In this document: positions 7,474-16,527 of the stretch, piece by piece | Layout of the letters: each line of letters opens with the position of its first letter | How positions within the stretch are numbered: position 1 is the first letter of the stretch | From: Nonomuraea angiospora | GTDB lineage: Bacteria; Actinomycetota; Actinomycetes; Streptosporangiales; Streptosporangiaceae | Length of the DNA: 64,000 nucleotides | Assembly: GCF_014873145.1 (NCBI RefSeq) | Contig: NZ_JADBEK010000001.1 | Span: 5,704,001-5,768,000, forward strand | Reading direction: 5' to 3' | Position numbers and translations under genes: made by a program | Notes under the pieces: model-generated | Database searches by the model: none | Told to the model about the DNA's origin: nothing | Seen by the model: only the letters and a program-made list of their open reading frames with translations

Positions 7474-9303
7474 ATGATGCCTGAGCGCGATCTTCAGTAC
7501 CTGACCGAGCTGGCCGCGCAGCTGCGGGTCGATTCCGTGCGGGCGGCCGCAGAGGCGGGGTCCGGCCATCCGACCTCGTCGATGTCGGCCGCCGATCTGA
7601 TGGCCGTGCTCTTCGCGTGTCATCTGCACTACGACTTCGAGAACCCGGACAACCCCGCCAACGACCACTTGATCTTCTCGAAGGGGCACGCGTCCCCGCT
7701 GCTCTATGCGCTCTTCAAGGCGGCCGGGGTCGTCGACGACAAGGAGCTCCTGACGTTCCGCCGGCGGGGCAGCCGGTTGGAGGGGCATCCGACGCCGCGG
7801 CTGCCGTGGGTGGACGTGGCCACCGGGTCCCTCGGTCAGGGGTTGCCGGTCGGGGTCGGGGTGGCCATGGCCGGGCGGCTGGAGCGGATGCCGTACCGGG
7901 TGTGGGTGCTGTGCGGGGACAGCGAGCTGGCCGAGGGGTCCATCTGGGAGGCGGCCGAGCACGCGGGCTGCGAGGGACTGGCCAACCTGACCGCGATCGT
8001 GGACGTGAACCGCCTCGGCCAGCGCGGCCCCACCCGGCACGGGTGGGACACGGGGGCCTACGCGCGCAGGTTCGGGGCGTTCGGGTGGCACACGATCGAG
8101 ATCGACGGTCACGATCCCGGGCAGATCGACTACGCGCTCAACGACGCCCGCAACACGCGCAGGCGGCCGACGGTGATCCTGGCCAAGACGCGCAAGGGCG
8201 AGGGGGCCCTGGAGGTCGAGAACCGCGAAGGCGCTCACGGCAAGCCGCTCAAGGAACCGGACAAGGCCGTCGATGAGCTGGGCGGCCGGCGGGACCTGCG
8301 GGTCGAGGTGCACAAGCCCGAGGCCCCGGCGGCGCCGTACCGGTTCGAGAGCAGGCCGATGAGCCTGCCCGCGTACAAGGTGGGCGACAAGGCGGCCACG
8401 CGGACGGCGTTCGGGGAGGCGCTGGCGGCGCTCGGCGCGGCGCGCGGGGACGTCCTGGCGCTGGACGGCGAGGTGGCGGACTCGACCAAGGCGGAGGCGT
8501 TCGGGAAGGAGTTCCCCGAGCGGTTCTTCGAGATGTACATCGCCGAGCAGCAGCTCGTGGCCGCCGCCGTCGGCCTGCAGGTGCGCGGGTGGAAGCCGTA
8601 CGCGGCCACCTTCGCGGCGTTCCTGACCAGGGCGTACGACTTCATCAGGATGGCCGGCGTGAGCAGGGCGTCCATCCGGCTCGTGGGGTCGCACGCGGGG
8701 GTGGCGATCGGCGAGGACGGGCCCTCCCAGATGGGCCTGGAGGACCTGGCGATGCTGCGGGCGGTCTACGGCAGCACCGTGCTCTACCCGTGCGACGCCA
8801 ACCAGGCGGCGGCGCTGACGGCCGAGCTGGCCGACGTCGAAGGCGTCTCCTACCTGCGCACCACGCGCGGGGAGACGCCGGTCATCTACCCGCCGGACGA
8901 GCGCTTCCCCGTGGGCGGGTCGCGGGTGCTGCGACACTCGCCCGACGACCGGGCCACGATCGTGGCCGCGGGCGTGACCGTGCACGAGGCGCTGGCGGCG
9001 GCCGACGAGCTGCGGGGGGCGGGGATCCCGGTGGGGGTGATCGACCTCTACTCGGTCAAGCCGGTCGACACGGCCGCGCTGGTCGAGGCGGCCACCACCA
9101 CGGGCAACCTGATCACGGTGGAGGACCACCGGCTGGAGGGCGGGCTCGGCGACGCGGTGATGGACGCGGTCAGCGAGCTGGGGCCGCGGGTGGTGAAGCT
9201 GGCCGTGACGGGCCTGCCCGGGTCCGCGACGCCGGAGGAGCAACTGGCCGACGCCGGCATCGACCGCCACGCGATCGCCGAGGCGGTCAAGCGGCTCCTG
9301 TGA
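7474..9303 (+). CDS. Transketolase
   Basis: A 609-residue thiamine-diphosphate enzyme that moves two-carbon units between sugar phosphates in the pentose phosphate pathway. GSGHPTSSMSAAD, SKGHASPLLYALF, GSLGQGLPVGVG and the ThDP motif GDSELAEG...VDVN are in the N-terminal half. The pyrimidine-binding domain (MYIAEQQLV, GPSQMGLEDL) and a C-terminal domain follow. It is shorter than the roughly 690-residue housekeeping enzyme, and the ThDP motif reads GDS rather than GDG, so it may be a paralogue with altered preference. GAGGAGG precedes the start at 7474; the ATG at 7477 is equally possible. Confidence 0.88.
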   Translation: MMPERDLQYLTELAAQLRVDSVRAAAEAGSGHPTSSMSAADLMAVLFACHLHYDFENPDNPANDHLIFSKGHASPLLYALFKAAGVVDDKELLTFRRRGSRLEGHPTPRLPWVDVATGSLGQGLPVGVGVAMAGRLERMPYRVWVLCGDSELAEGSIWEAAEHAGCEGLANLTAIVDVNRLGQRGPTRHGWDTGAYARRFGAFGWHTIEIDGHDPGQIDYALNDARNTRRRPTVILAKTRKGEGALEVENREGAHGKPLKEPDKAVDELGGRRDLRVEVHKPEAPAAPYRFESRPMSLPAYKVGDKAATRTAFGEALAALGAARGDVLALDGEVADSTKAEAFGKEFPERFFEMYIAEQQLVAAAVGLQVRGWKPYAATFAAFLTRAYDFIRMAGVSRASIRLVGSHAGVAIGEDGPSQMGLEDLAMLRAVYGSTVLYPCDANQAAALTAELADVEGVSYLRTTRGETPVIYPPDERFPVGGSRVLRHSPDDRATIVAAGVTVHEALAAADELRGAGIPVGVIDLYSVKPVDTAALVEAATTTGNLITVEDHRLEGGLGDAVMDAVSELGPRVVKLAVTGLPGSATPEEQLADAGIDRHAIAEAVKRLL

Positions 9304-9402
9304 TGACAGGCCGGACATGAGTGAGGGCCGACGGGCGACATGCCCCCGGCCCTCCCTTTTGGCCCCCTTTTTGGCGCGGCCCCCTGGCGGGGATGCCTCC
9401 CG

Positions 9403-9882
9403 TCAGCGGGTCCGGGCCTTCGCGGTCAGTTTCCTGTTCGCCTTCTTGATGGCGTTCACCAGCTCCTGCTTGGTCATCTTCGACCGGCCGGCCACGTCCA
9501 GCTTGGCGGCCAGCTTCTGCAGGTGCTCCTTGGTGGCGTTGGCGTTGACGCCCTCGGCCGTCTTGGCGGCCGTCTTGGTGGTCCGGGACATCGCGGCCTT
9601 GGCCGTCCGGGTCACCGCGGCCTTCCCGGCCCGGGCCATCTCGGTGGCCTTTCCGGGCCGGGTCATCGCCGCCCTCTCGTCGGAAGGCCCCTTCTTCTCC
9701 TTCGGCTCCCAGTGGTCGCCGACCTTCTCGAAAGAGTGCTTCAGTGCGGCGAACGCGGTCATGTGGGCGCGCCGGCCCTCGCCGTACTCCTTCACGGCGT
9801 TGTCGTGCGCCTTGATCCACGTGTTCTGTGCCTTCTTCGGCGAACGTTTGATGGTCGACGGCAGCTCTTCAACAGCTGGCAT
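9403..9882 (-). CDS. ChaB-family protein with C-terminal Rho-N/SAP-like helix pair
   Basis: A 159-residue basic protein. The N-terminus (LPSTIKRSPKKAQNTWIKAHDNAVKEY within residues 7-34) is a ChaB domain, named from a putative cation-transport regulator. The middle is a Lys/Arg/Ala-rich linker (AAVTRTAKAAMSRTTKTAAK). The C-terminus (KEHLQKLAAKLDVAGRSKMTKQELVNAI) looks like a SAP/Rho-N DNA- or RNA-binding helix pair. This combination resembles actinobacterial nucleoid or stress proteins, but the function is inference. It is downstream of and collinear with the DUF6458 gene, with 13 bases between them. Confidence 0.8.
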   Translation of the reverse strand: MPAVEELPSTIKRSPKKAQNTWIKAHDNAVKEYGEGRRAHMTAFAALKHSFEKVGDHWEPKEKKGPSDERAAMTRPGKATEMARAGKAAVTRTAKAAMSRTTKTAAKTAEGVNANATKEHLQKLAAKLDVAGRSKMTKQELVNAIKKANRKLTAKARTR

Positions 9883-9895
9883 GTCGATTCACCTC

Positions 9896-10177
9896 CTACA
9901 GCGGTGGTTCGTCGTAGCGGCGGCGCTCCTCGTACACGGTGGTCCTGCGGGCTTCAGGCTCCTCGTAGACCTCGTGACGGTGAACCGGCTCGTCGATGGG
10001 TCCGACCGCCCTACGGGTGACGCTGATCCTGTAGATGCCGAACAGCAGACCGACGAGGCCGCCGAGCATGAGGATCACCCCCACTACGTTGATGTCGAGA
10101 CCGGCGAGGTCGAACTCGACGGCCCAGGTGAGGATCGCGCCGAGCATGATGAGGATGATGCTTCCGGCGATGGTCAT
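9896..10177 (-). CDS. DUF6458-like small membrane protein
   Basis: A 93-residue protein with two membrane segments (about residues 2-20 and 27-48) around the conserved loop FDLAGLDINVVG, then a charged, tyrosine- and arginine-rich cytoplasmic tail. This layout matches the actinobacterial DUF6458 family; the function is unknown. The start at 10177 is set by AAGGAGG nine bases upstream; the in-frame ORF begins ten codons earlier without such a site. It is divergent from the shikimate kinase-like gene and leads a two-gene unit with the ChaB-like gene. Confidence 0.75.
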   Translation of the reverse strand: MTIAGSIILIMLGAILTWAVEFDLAGLDINVVGVILMLGGLVGLLFGIYRISVTRRAVGPIDEPVHRHEVYEEPEARRTTVYEERRRYDEPPL

Positions 10178-10215
10178 CAGCTTTACCTCCTTGACACGAA
10201 GGAACATCTATCCCC

Positions 10216-10725
10216 ATGTCGAAAAACAAACCAGTCGTCCTGGTCGGGCTTATGGGCTCGGGCAAGTCGAGCGCCGGCCGGTTGATCGCGCAGGCGCTCG
10301 GGCTGCCGTTCAGCGACAGCGATCCGTTCCTCCAGCAGCGCTACGGCGGCACCGCCGCGCAGATCGCCGAGCGCGAGGGCGCGGACGCCCTGCACCGCTA
10401 CGAGGCCGACCACGTGCTGCACCAGTTGGCCGGCGAGCCGGAGGTGATCGCGGCGGCGGCCAGCACGGTCGAGTTCCCCGACGTGCGCGCGGCGCTGGCC
10501 AAGGCGTTCGTGGTCTGGCTGGACGCCTCCGACGAGGTGCTGGCCCAGCGGATGAAGTCGAGCAGCCACCGCCCCGACTTCGGTCCCGCCGCCATGCGGG
10601 CCCGCCGCGAGCCGTTCTTCCGGGAGGTCGCGGACCTGAGGTGCGACGTCGGCGAGCTGACCCCCGAGCAGGTGCGGGACGCGACGCTGCGGGAAATGGG
10701 TTTGCCCGAGGGCGACCCGCACTGA
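10216..10725 (+). CDS. Shikimate kinase-like P-loop kinase
   Basis: A 169-residue nucleoside-triphosphate-binding protein. The Walker A loop GLMGSGKSSAG lies at residues 11-21, followed by LPFSDSDPFLQQRYGGTAAQIAEREG, which matches the shikimate kinase DxD and substrate region. No aro gene is nearby, and the usual GGG motif of shikimate kinases is replaced by AAAAS. It may therefore be a paralogue acting on another small substrate. The gene stands 13 bases before the GNAT gene, suggesting an operon. It is divergent from the DUF6458 gene. Confidence 0.75.
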   Translation: MSKNKPVVLVGLMGSGKSSAGRLIAQALGLPFSDSDPFLQQRYGGTAAQIAEREGADALHRYEADHVLHQLAGEPEVIAAAASTVEFPDVRAALAKAFVVWLDASDEVLAQRMKSSSHRPDFGPAAMRARREPFFREVADLRCDVGELTPEQVRDATLREMGLPEGDPH

Positions 10726-10737
10726 TAGCCAAAGGGG

Positions 10738-11292
10738 ATGTTCGCCGAGAAGCCCACCCTGACGGGTGACCGCGTGACCCTGTGCCCGGTCGGCCCCGAG
10801 CATGTCGACGGCCTCTTCGAGCTGGTCTCCGACCCCGAGGTGGGCCGGCTGACGGGCTCGCACGGCGAGATCGACCGCGAAGCCGCCCGCCAGTGGTACG
10901 CCACCAGGAAGGACCACGCCGACCGGCTCGACCTGGCCATCATGGCCGCCGGCGAATACGTCGGCGAGATCGTGCTCAACGAGCTCGACCAGCACAACCT
11001 CGCCTGCAACCTGCGCATAGCGCTCATCGGCGAGCGCGCCTTCGGCAAGGGCTACGGCACCGAGGCCATCGAGCTGGTCCTCGACCACGCCTTCGCCACG
11101 ACGCCGCTGCACCGCATCAGGCTGGGCGTCTACGCCTTCAACGAGCGGGCGCGCCACGTCTACAAGAAGGTCGGCTTCGTCGAGGAGGGCGTCGAACGCG
11201 ACTCCCTGCTGTGGGACGGCGAGTGGCACGACGCGGTGCTCATGTCGGTGCTCCGGCACGAATGGCCGGCAAGATCCAGAAGCCTGGCATAA
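10738..11292 (+). CDS. GNAT-family N-acetyltransferase
   Basis: A 184-residue acetyltransferase of the RimJ/RimL-like group. The pattern is LTGDRVTLCPVGPEHVDGL at the N-terminus, the beta4 region NLRIALIGER, the acetyl-CoA loop GKGYGTEAIELVLDHAF and the RIRLGVYAFNERARHVYKKVGFVEEG end typical of the family. The acceptor (protein N-terminus, amine or antibiotic) cannot be told. It follows the shikimate kinase-like gene closely, so the two are likely co-transcribed. Confidence 0.85.
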   Translation: MFAEKPTLTGDRVTLCPVGPEHVDGLFELVSDPEVGRLTGSHGEIDREAARQWYATRKDHADRLDLAIMAAGEYVGEIVLNELDQHNLACNLRIALIGERAFGKGYGTEAIELVLDHAFATTPLHRIRLGVYAFNERARHVYKKVGFVEEGVERDSLLWDGEWHDAVLMSVLRHEWPARSRSLA

Positions 11293-11382
11293 TGATCATG
11301 ACGCATGGGTCCCCCGAGGCGCGCGGGGGACCTGTGGCGTCTTTGGGACAACCATTGGGCAGTGGCGTGCATCTAAGCATCA

Positions 11383-14300
11383 GTGACGATGCGCTTGGTG
11401 CCCGGTGACCCCGAGAGGCTCGGCGGCTTTTGGCTGGCGGCCAGACTCGGCGCGGGCGGGCGCGGCGTGGTTTACGACGCCTACGACGACGAGGGGCGCC
11501 GCTTCGCGGTGACGGTGCCGCGTGGCCAGGTCGGTCGCCGGTTCGAGCGGGTCACCTGCCCCCATCTGGCGGAGGTGGTCGCCGTCGGCGACGACGAGGG
11601 CGTGCCGTACGTGGTGAGCGCCTACGTGGACGGGCCCGACCTGCGGCGCGCGGTCGAGCTGCACGGGCCCTACGCGGGCGACGAGCTGGTCGCGCTGGCC
11701 GGGGCGCTGGCGTCGGCGCTGAGCGCGCTGCACGAGGCCGGGCTGACGCACCGGGGGCTCAATCCGGAGAGCGTGCTGCTGGCCGCCGACGGGCCCAAGG
11801 TGATCGAGCTGGGCGTGCCGGCCGGCGGCACGTACACGTACATGGCTCCCGAGGTCCTGACCGGGCACGACTCGGGGGCGGCGGCCGACGTGTTCGCGTG
11901 GGGCGCCGTGGTGCTGTTCGCGGCCACCGGCGACGATCCGTTCAGCGGGACGAGCCTGGGCGGGGTCATGCACCGGCTGCTGACCGTCGACCCCGACCTC
12001 GGCGCGCTGCCGGAGCCGCTGCGCGAGCTGGTCGGGCGCGCCCTGGCCAAGGACCCCGCCGACCGGCCCGCCGCGCGGGAGCTGCGCATCGAGAGCCCGG
12101 CCGACGTGCGGCCGCCCGAGGGGCACGCGAGGCCGCGCTCGCTGGGCGAGGTGGCCGAGGAGGTCTACCTCGCGCTCACGCCGCGGCAGCAGGCGGAGGT
12201 GCCGGGGCTGCTGCTGCGCCTGCTCGACGGCGACAGCCCGCACGACGAGGGCGACGTGCTCGGCCCGCTCATGGCGGCGGGTCTCCTGGTACGGCGCAGC
12301 GTGCGCGTGGCGCCGACCGAGACCCCCGTGGGCAAGCTCGTCGCGGTCAGCGACCAGCGGGTGGCCCCGGCCAGCGCCGCCCTCTACCGGGCCTGGCCCC
12401 GGCTGCGCGCCTGGGTCGAGGACGAGCGCGAGAGCATGCACGTGCACCGGGAGATCCGCGACGCCGCCCGCAACTGGTCGGAGCACCGGCGCGGCAGGAG
12501 CCACCTCTTCCGCGGCCAGGCGCTCGACACGGCGCTCGCCTGGGCCGCGACCAAGCGCCGCCATCTGCGCCTCAACCAGCTCGAACGCGACTTCGTCAAC
12601 GACAGCGTGGCCCTGTCCAAGCAGCGCAGGAGGCTGCTCACGCCCGCGCTGGCGGGGCTGGCCGCCGTGCTGGCCATCGCCGTGACGCTGGCCGTGGTGT
12701 CCGTGCACGGGCAGAACCAGCTGCGCGGGCAGCTCGTCGAGGCCAACGCGCGGGCCGTGGCCGCCAGGGCGGAGGCGCTGCGGTCCTCCGATCCGCGCAC
12801 GGCGATGCGGCTGAGCGTGGCGGCCTGGAAGCTGTCGCCGGTGTTCGAGGCGCGGGCGGCGCTGCAGGCCTCGCTGGTGCAGCCGGAGCTGGGGGTGTTC
12901 ACCGACCCGGCCGCCGACCTGCGGGCGCGTTACCTGCTGCGCGGCGACCGGCTGATCAAATGGGGCACGGGTACGGTCGCCGTCTGGGACCTGGCCGGCG
13001 GGCAGCGGGTCGCCTCGTACTCGCTGCCGGCGGGGAGCGTGCTGAGCGACGACGGGAGGTTCGCGGAGGGGGCCGACGGCCGGCCGTTCGAGGTGGCCAC
13101 GGGGCGCGCGCCCTTAGAGCCGGTCACCTACGCGATCGGCCAGGGCAACAGGACCAGGGTCTACCGGGGCGGGCGGCTGCTGTTCGACGTCGCCGACCGC
13201 CAGGTGGCGCTCTCCGCCGACGGGACCAGGGCCGCCTTCTCCAGCCTGAGCGGGCGGGTCGAGCTGTGGGAGCTGGCAGGCCGGACCAGGACCGGCACCG
13301 TCTCGGTCCAGCCGCCCACCGGCGCGGACGCGGCGGCGCCCGCCCTGGCCTTCAGCCCCGACGGGGCCACGCTGGCCGTGGCCGGGCGCGACGGGATCAC
13401 GCTCATCGCGGCCAGGCCCCCGAGCCCCGTCGCCCCCAAGCGGGCGACCACCCCCGACACCGCGGCGTCCGGGAAGCCCGAGATGTTCCGGGCGGACGGG
13501 CGTGCGGCCCGGGAGTCGGTGCGCGCCGTCGAGGTGGTCGGAGCCGACTCCCTGGGGCACACCTCGGCCGACCCGCCCGCCTTCAGCCCCGACGGGCGCC
13601 TGCTCGCCCTGCCGGGCGACGGCGAGGTCCGGGTCTGGAACGTCGCCGAACGCCGCCTCGCCGGCGCCTACCCCCTCCGAAACCCCGAGCGCGGCCTGGC
13701 CTTCTCCGCCGACGGCCGCTCGCTGCGCTACCTGAGCGGCACCGGCTCCGTCGTCTCGCTCGACGTCTCGGGGCTGCCCGTGCCGTCCGAGGACGCTCCC
13801 TCCGCCGCCTTCTCCGGCAACGGCCGGGTCGCCGCCAAGGAGGTCGGCGACTCCATCGAGCTCACCGACACCGTGGAGCGCAAGCCGCTCGGCCGCATCG
13901 CCGCCGCCGGCGACCTGGCCTTCGACGCCGACGGCCGGCTGCTCGCCGTCGCGGGCGACCCCGTGACCGTGTGGGAGGTCACCAGCAGCCGCCGGGTCGC
14001 CGCCATCGACGCGGGCGGCGACGTGCTCGCCGTGGCCCTCTCCCCCGCCGGCGACACGCTGGCCACCGCGCGGGGCAGGACCCTGGAGACGTGGGACGTA
14101 CGCAAGGGGCGGCGCATCAAGGCGTACGAGGGGGCGGGCGACCTGGCGATGGCCTTCAGCCCCGACGGCTCGACGCTGGCCGCCGGCGCCAAGCTCCTCG
14201 ACCTGCGCACCGGCGCGATCACCCCGCTGAACCTCGACCGCTCCGCCGACCCCGGCGAGGACCCGCCCGCGCCGACCGCGCTCGCATTCTCCCCCGACGG

Positions 14301-14697
14301 GCGCACGCTGGCGTTCGGGCTGGAGGGCGGGCACGTGCTGCTCTGGGACCTGCGCAAGGGGAAGGCGCGGGGCACCATCCAGACGGGGACGGCCCCGGTG
14401 GACGAGCTGCGCTTCTCCCCTGGTGGCGACCTGCTGGCCGTCGACGCCGCCCGTACCTCGCTCTGGGACGCGAGCACGATGCGGGAGGTCGGCCAGGCGG
14501 GCTCGTGGGCCGCCGGACCGGCCTTCACCCAGGACGGCAAGCGGCTGCGCGGCGTCGGGCTGGACGGCACCGTACGCGAGAGCCCGGTCGATCCAGCGCT
14601 GGCGGCACAGGAGGTGTGCGTCAGGGCGGGCGGGTCGCTGAGCAAGGCGGAGTGGACCCGGCTGATCCCGGAGAGCGGCTATCAGAAGATCTGCTAG
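11383..14697 (+). CDS. Pseudokinase-WD40 membrane protein
   Basis: An 1104-residue protein. Residues 5-240 have a Ser/Thr-kinase fold with an intact glycine loop (LGAGGRGVVY), but every catalytic position is lost: VAxK is FAVTV, HRD is HRG, the catalytic-loop Asn is Ser (HRGLNPES) and DFG is ELG. A helical, winged-helix-like part follows (about 250-410), then one membrane helix (about 417-440) and a long beta-propeller region with repeated AFSPDG motifs (about 505-1090). The middle and C-terminal layout matches nSTAND-NTPase/WD40 signalling proteins, with the NTPase replaced by a pseudokinase. GTG at 11383 or ATG at 11389 can start it. It is convergent with an active kinase gene. Confidence 0.85.
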   Translation: MTMRLVPGDPERLGGFWLAARLGAGGRGVVYDAYDDEGRRFAVTVPRGQVGRRFERVTCPHLAEVVAVGDDEGVPYVVSAYVDGPDLRRAVELHGPYAGDELVALAGALASALSALHEAGLTHRGLNPESVLLAADGPKVIELGVPAGGTYTYMAPEVLTGHDSGAAADVFAWGAVVLFAATGDDPFSGTSLGGVMHRLLTVDPDLGALPEPLRELVGRALAKDPADRPAARELRIESPADVRPPEGHARPRSLGEVAEEVYLALTPRQQAEVPGLLLRLLDGDSPHDEGDVLGPLMAAGLLVRRSVRVAPTETPVGKLVAVSDQRVAPASAALYRAWPRLRAWVEDERESMHVHREIRDAARNWSEHRRGRSHLFRGQALDTALAWAATKRRHLRLNQLERDFVNDSVALSKQRRRLLTPALAGLAAVLAIAVTLAVVSVHGQNQLRGQLVEANARAVAARAEALRSSDPRTAMRLSVAAWKLSPVFEARAALQASLVQPELGVFTDPAADLRARYLLRGDRLIKWGTGTVAVWDLAGGQRVASYSLPAGSVLSDDGRFAEGADGRPFEVATGRAPLEPVTYAIGQGNRTRVYRGGRLLFDVADRQVALSADGTRAAFSSLSGRVELWELAGRTRTGTVSVQPPTGADAAAPALAFSPDGATLAVAGRDGITLIAARPPSPVAPKRATTPDTAASGKPEMFRADGRAARESVRAVEVVGADSLGHTSADPPAFSPDGRLLALPGDGEVRVWNVAERRLAGAYPLRNPERGLAFSADGRSLRYLSGTGSVVSLDVSGLPVPSEDAPSAAFSGNGRVAAKEVGDSIELTDTVERKPLGRIAAAGDLAFDADGRLLAVAGDPVTVWEVTSSRRVAAIDAGGDVLAVALSPAGDTLATARGRTLETWDVRKGRRIKAYEGAGDLAMAFSPDGSTLAAGAKLLDLRTGAITPLNLDRSADPGEDPPAPTALAFSPDGRTLAFGLEGGHVLLWDLRKGKARGTIQTGTAPVDELRFSPGGDLLAVDAARTSLWDASTMREVGQAGSWAAGPAFTQDGKRLRGVGLDGTVRESPVDPALAAQEVCVRAGGSLSKAEWTRLIPESGYQKIC

Positions 14698-16469
14698 TCG
14701 CTCGCGTAGACCTTGACCACCTTGCCCTGGAGGTTGGATACCAGGTAGCCCGAGCGATAGTCGTCGGACGCGTAGACGAGCAGCACCTGGCGTGGGGTGG
14801 CGAACGCGAAGTCGGGGTCCACGATCAGATACCGCGCGGTCGGCTTGGGGACACCGAGGTCCTTGTCCGCCTTCCGCAACAGGGCGGGGAGGGCGGCCCA
14901 GTTGTACTTCTGCAGGTCCACGACGGGGGTGCTCACCTTGCCGCCGGCGCTCGACCGGGTGATCTCGCCGTCGCGGTAGAAGTACGTGTCATAGAGCTGT
15001 TTGTCGCGCTTGAGCGGTGCCTCGATCGACGCGTACGTGGGGTACACCGTCATCCCGACGACCTTGGTGTCGCCGAGCGTGTTCTTGATCTTGGCGATCA
15101 GGGCCCGCATTCCCGCGGGGGTGTGCAGGTTGGCGGGGGTGGCGGGCGTGCTGCCGCGCGGGGACTCGGGATCGGTGCGATCCACCTCGGAGGAATCCTC
15201 CGAGGTGGTGCGCACCGACGGGTCGTTCTTCGTGGTGCTCCTCGAGGCGGAGGGGATCAGCTGCCACACCAGCACGCCCGCCACCGTGACCGCGACGGCC
15301 GACGTCACGATGCCCACGGTGCGGCCGCCGCCGCGGCGGCGGCCGTGCATGGTGGTCGCCTTCGGGATCGGCGCCGGGCCCCACGGGGGTTGCTGAGGCG
15401 CGTGCCCGTACCCGGGCGGCATGGTCTGCCCGTGCATGGGCGGCCCCGTGTAGGCGCCGTGCGGGCCGGGCCTCGCGGGGCCCGTGGCGTGACCCATCCC
15501 GGGACCTGTCCCGGGGCCCGAGCCGGGCCCCGGGCCGGGGCCCGGGCCGGGGCCCATCGAAGGGCCTGTCGGGGTCGGGCCCTGGGCGTGCGGGCCCGGC
15601 ATCGCCTGGGCGGGGGCGGCGGGCATCGGGGGCGGCGTCGCGCCGGGGTCGGCCGCCGCGGCCAGCATGCGGTCGAGGGTGTCGGCGTCGGGGCGGGCCG
15701 CCGGGTCGCGCCTGAGCAGCGCGCTCAGCACCGGGGTGAGCGCCCCGGCGCGCTCCGGCGGTGGCACCTCCTGGTTGAGCACGGCGGCCAGGGTCGCCAG
15801 CGTGGTGCTCCGACGCAGCGGGTGCCGGCCCTCCACCGCCACGTACAGCATCATGCCGAGCGACCAGAAGTCGGAGGCCGGGTCGCCCTCGACGCCGTTG
15901 ATGCGCTCGGGCGCCATGTACTCGGGCGAGCCGATGAACGACCCGGTGGCCGTCAGGCTCGTGGACTCGCGTACCGCCGCGATGCCGAAGTCGGTGAGCA
16001 CCGACCGGCCGTCCTCGCGTAACAGGACGTTGGCGGGCTTGACGTCGCGGTGCTGGATGCCGACGGCGTGCGCGGCCCGCAGCGCGGACAGGACCTCCCG
16101 GCCCAGGCGGGCCACCTCCTGCGGCGACATGGCCCCGCGCTGGATGCGGTCCTGGAGGGAGCCGCCCGTGACCAGCTCCATGACGATCCAGGGATAGCCC
16201 TGCTCGCCGGGGTCGACGATGTGGTGGATAGTGGCCACGTGCGGGTGGTTCAGCCGGGCCAGGGCGCGGGCCTCGCGCAGCACCCTGGCCCGCAGCTCGC
16301 GGGCGCCCGCCGGATCGTGCTCGTCCATGGAGGGGTCAGGCGGGCGCACTTCCTTGAGCGCGACCTCGCGGTGCAGGGCCACGTCCCAGGCCCGCCACAC
16401 CAGGCCCATGCCCCCGCCACCGAGCCGCTCCGTGAGCTCGAAGCGGCCGTCGATCACCCGTCTGTGCAT
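14694..16469 (-). CDS. Membrane Ser/Thr protein kinase (PknB-like) with extracytoplasmic domain
   Basis: A 591-residue receptor-type kinase. The catalytic domain (about residues 8-265) is complete: LGGGGMGLVW, VALKEV lysine, HRDVKPANVLL, TDFG, SPEYMAPE. A low-complexity Pro/Gly linker follows (about 275-385, strings of GPGPGP), then a membrane helix (about 390-412) after a basic RRRGGG stretch. The external domain of about 175 residues has no recognised fold. It should phosphorylate proteins in response to an outside signal. Its stop codon shares a CTAG with the convergent pseudokinase-WD40 gene, so the pair may act together; this is inference from position. Confidence 0.92.
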   Translation of the reverse strand: MHRRVIDGRFELTERLGGGGMGLVWRAWDVALHREVALKEVRPPDPSMDEHDPAGARELRARVLREARALARLNHPHVATIHHIVDPGEQGYPWIVMELVTGGSLQDRIQRGAMSPQEVARLGREVLSALRAAHAVGIQHRDVKPANVLLREDGRSVLTDFGIAAVRESTSLTATGSFIGSPEYMAPERINGVEGDPASDFWSLGMMLYVAVEGRHPLRRSTTLATLAAVLNQEVPPPERAGALTPVLSALLRRDPAARPDADTLDRMLAAAADPGATPPPMPAAPAQAMPGPHAQGPTPTGPSMGPGPGPGPGPGSGPGTGPGMGHATGPARPGPHGAYTGPPMHGQTMPPGYGHAPQQPPWGPAPIPKATTMHGRRRGGGRTVGIVTSAVAVTVAGVLVWQLIPSASRSTTKNDPSVRTTSEDSSEVDRTDPESPRGSTPATPANLHTPAGMRALIAKIKNTLGDTKVVGMTVYPTYASIEAPLKRDKQLYDTYFYRDGEITRSSAGGKVSTPVVDLQKYNWAALPALLRKADKDLGVPKPTARYLIVDPDFAFATPRQVLLVYASDDYRSGYLVSNLQGKVVKVYASD

Positions 16470-16527
16470 GCAGAGCAGCGTAGGGCCGACCCGCTGCCCG
16501 CGCCATCGGGCCCCGGCCGTACGGGCA

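Noticed and set aside
15470..15570. Repetitive GGGCCC-rich sequence
   Set aside because: It encodes the Gly/Pro linker of the Ser/Thr kinase; no separate repeat element is needed.
11430..16022. A 1530-residue open frame on the plus strand
   Set aside because: It is a frame shadow of the WD40 gene and the antisense of the kinase gene, made only of Arg/Gly/Ala-rich text typical of GC-rich non-coding frames.
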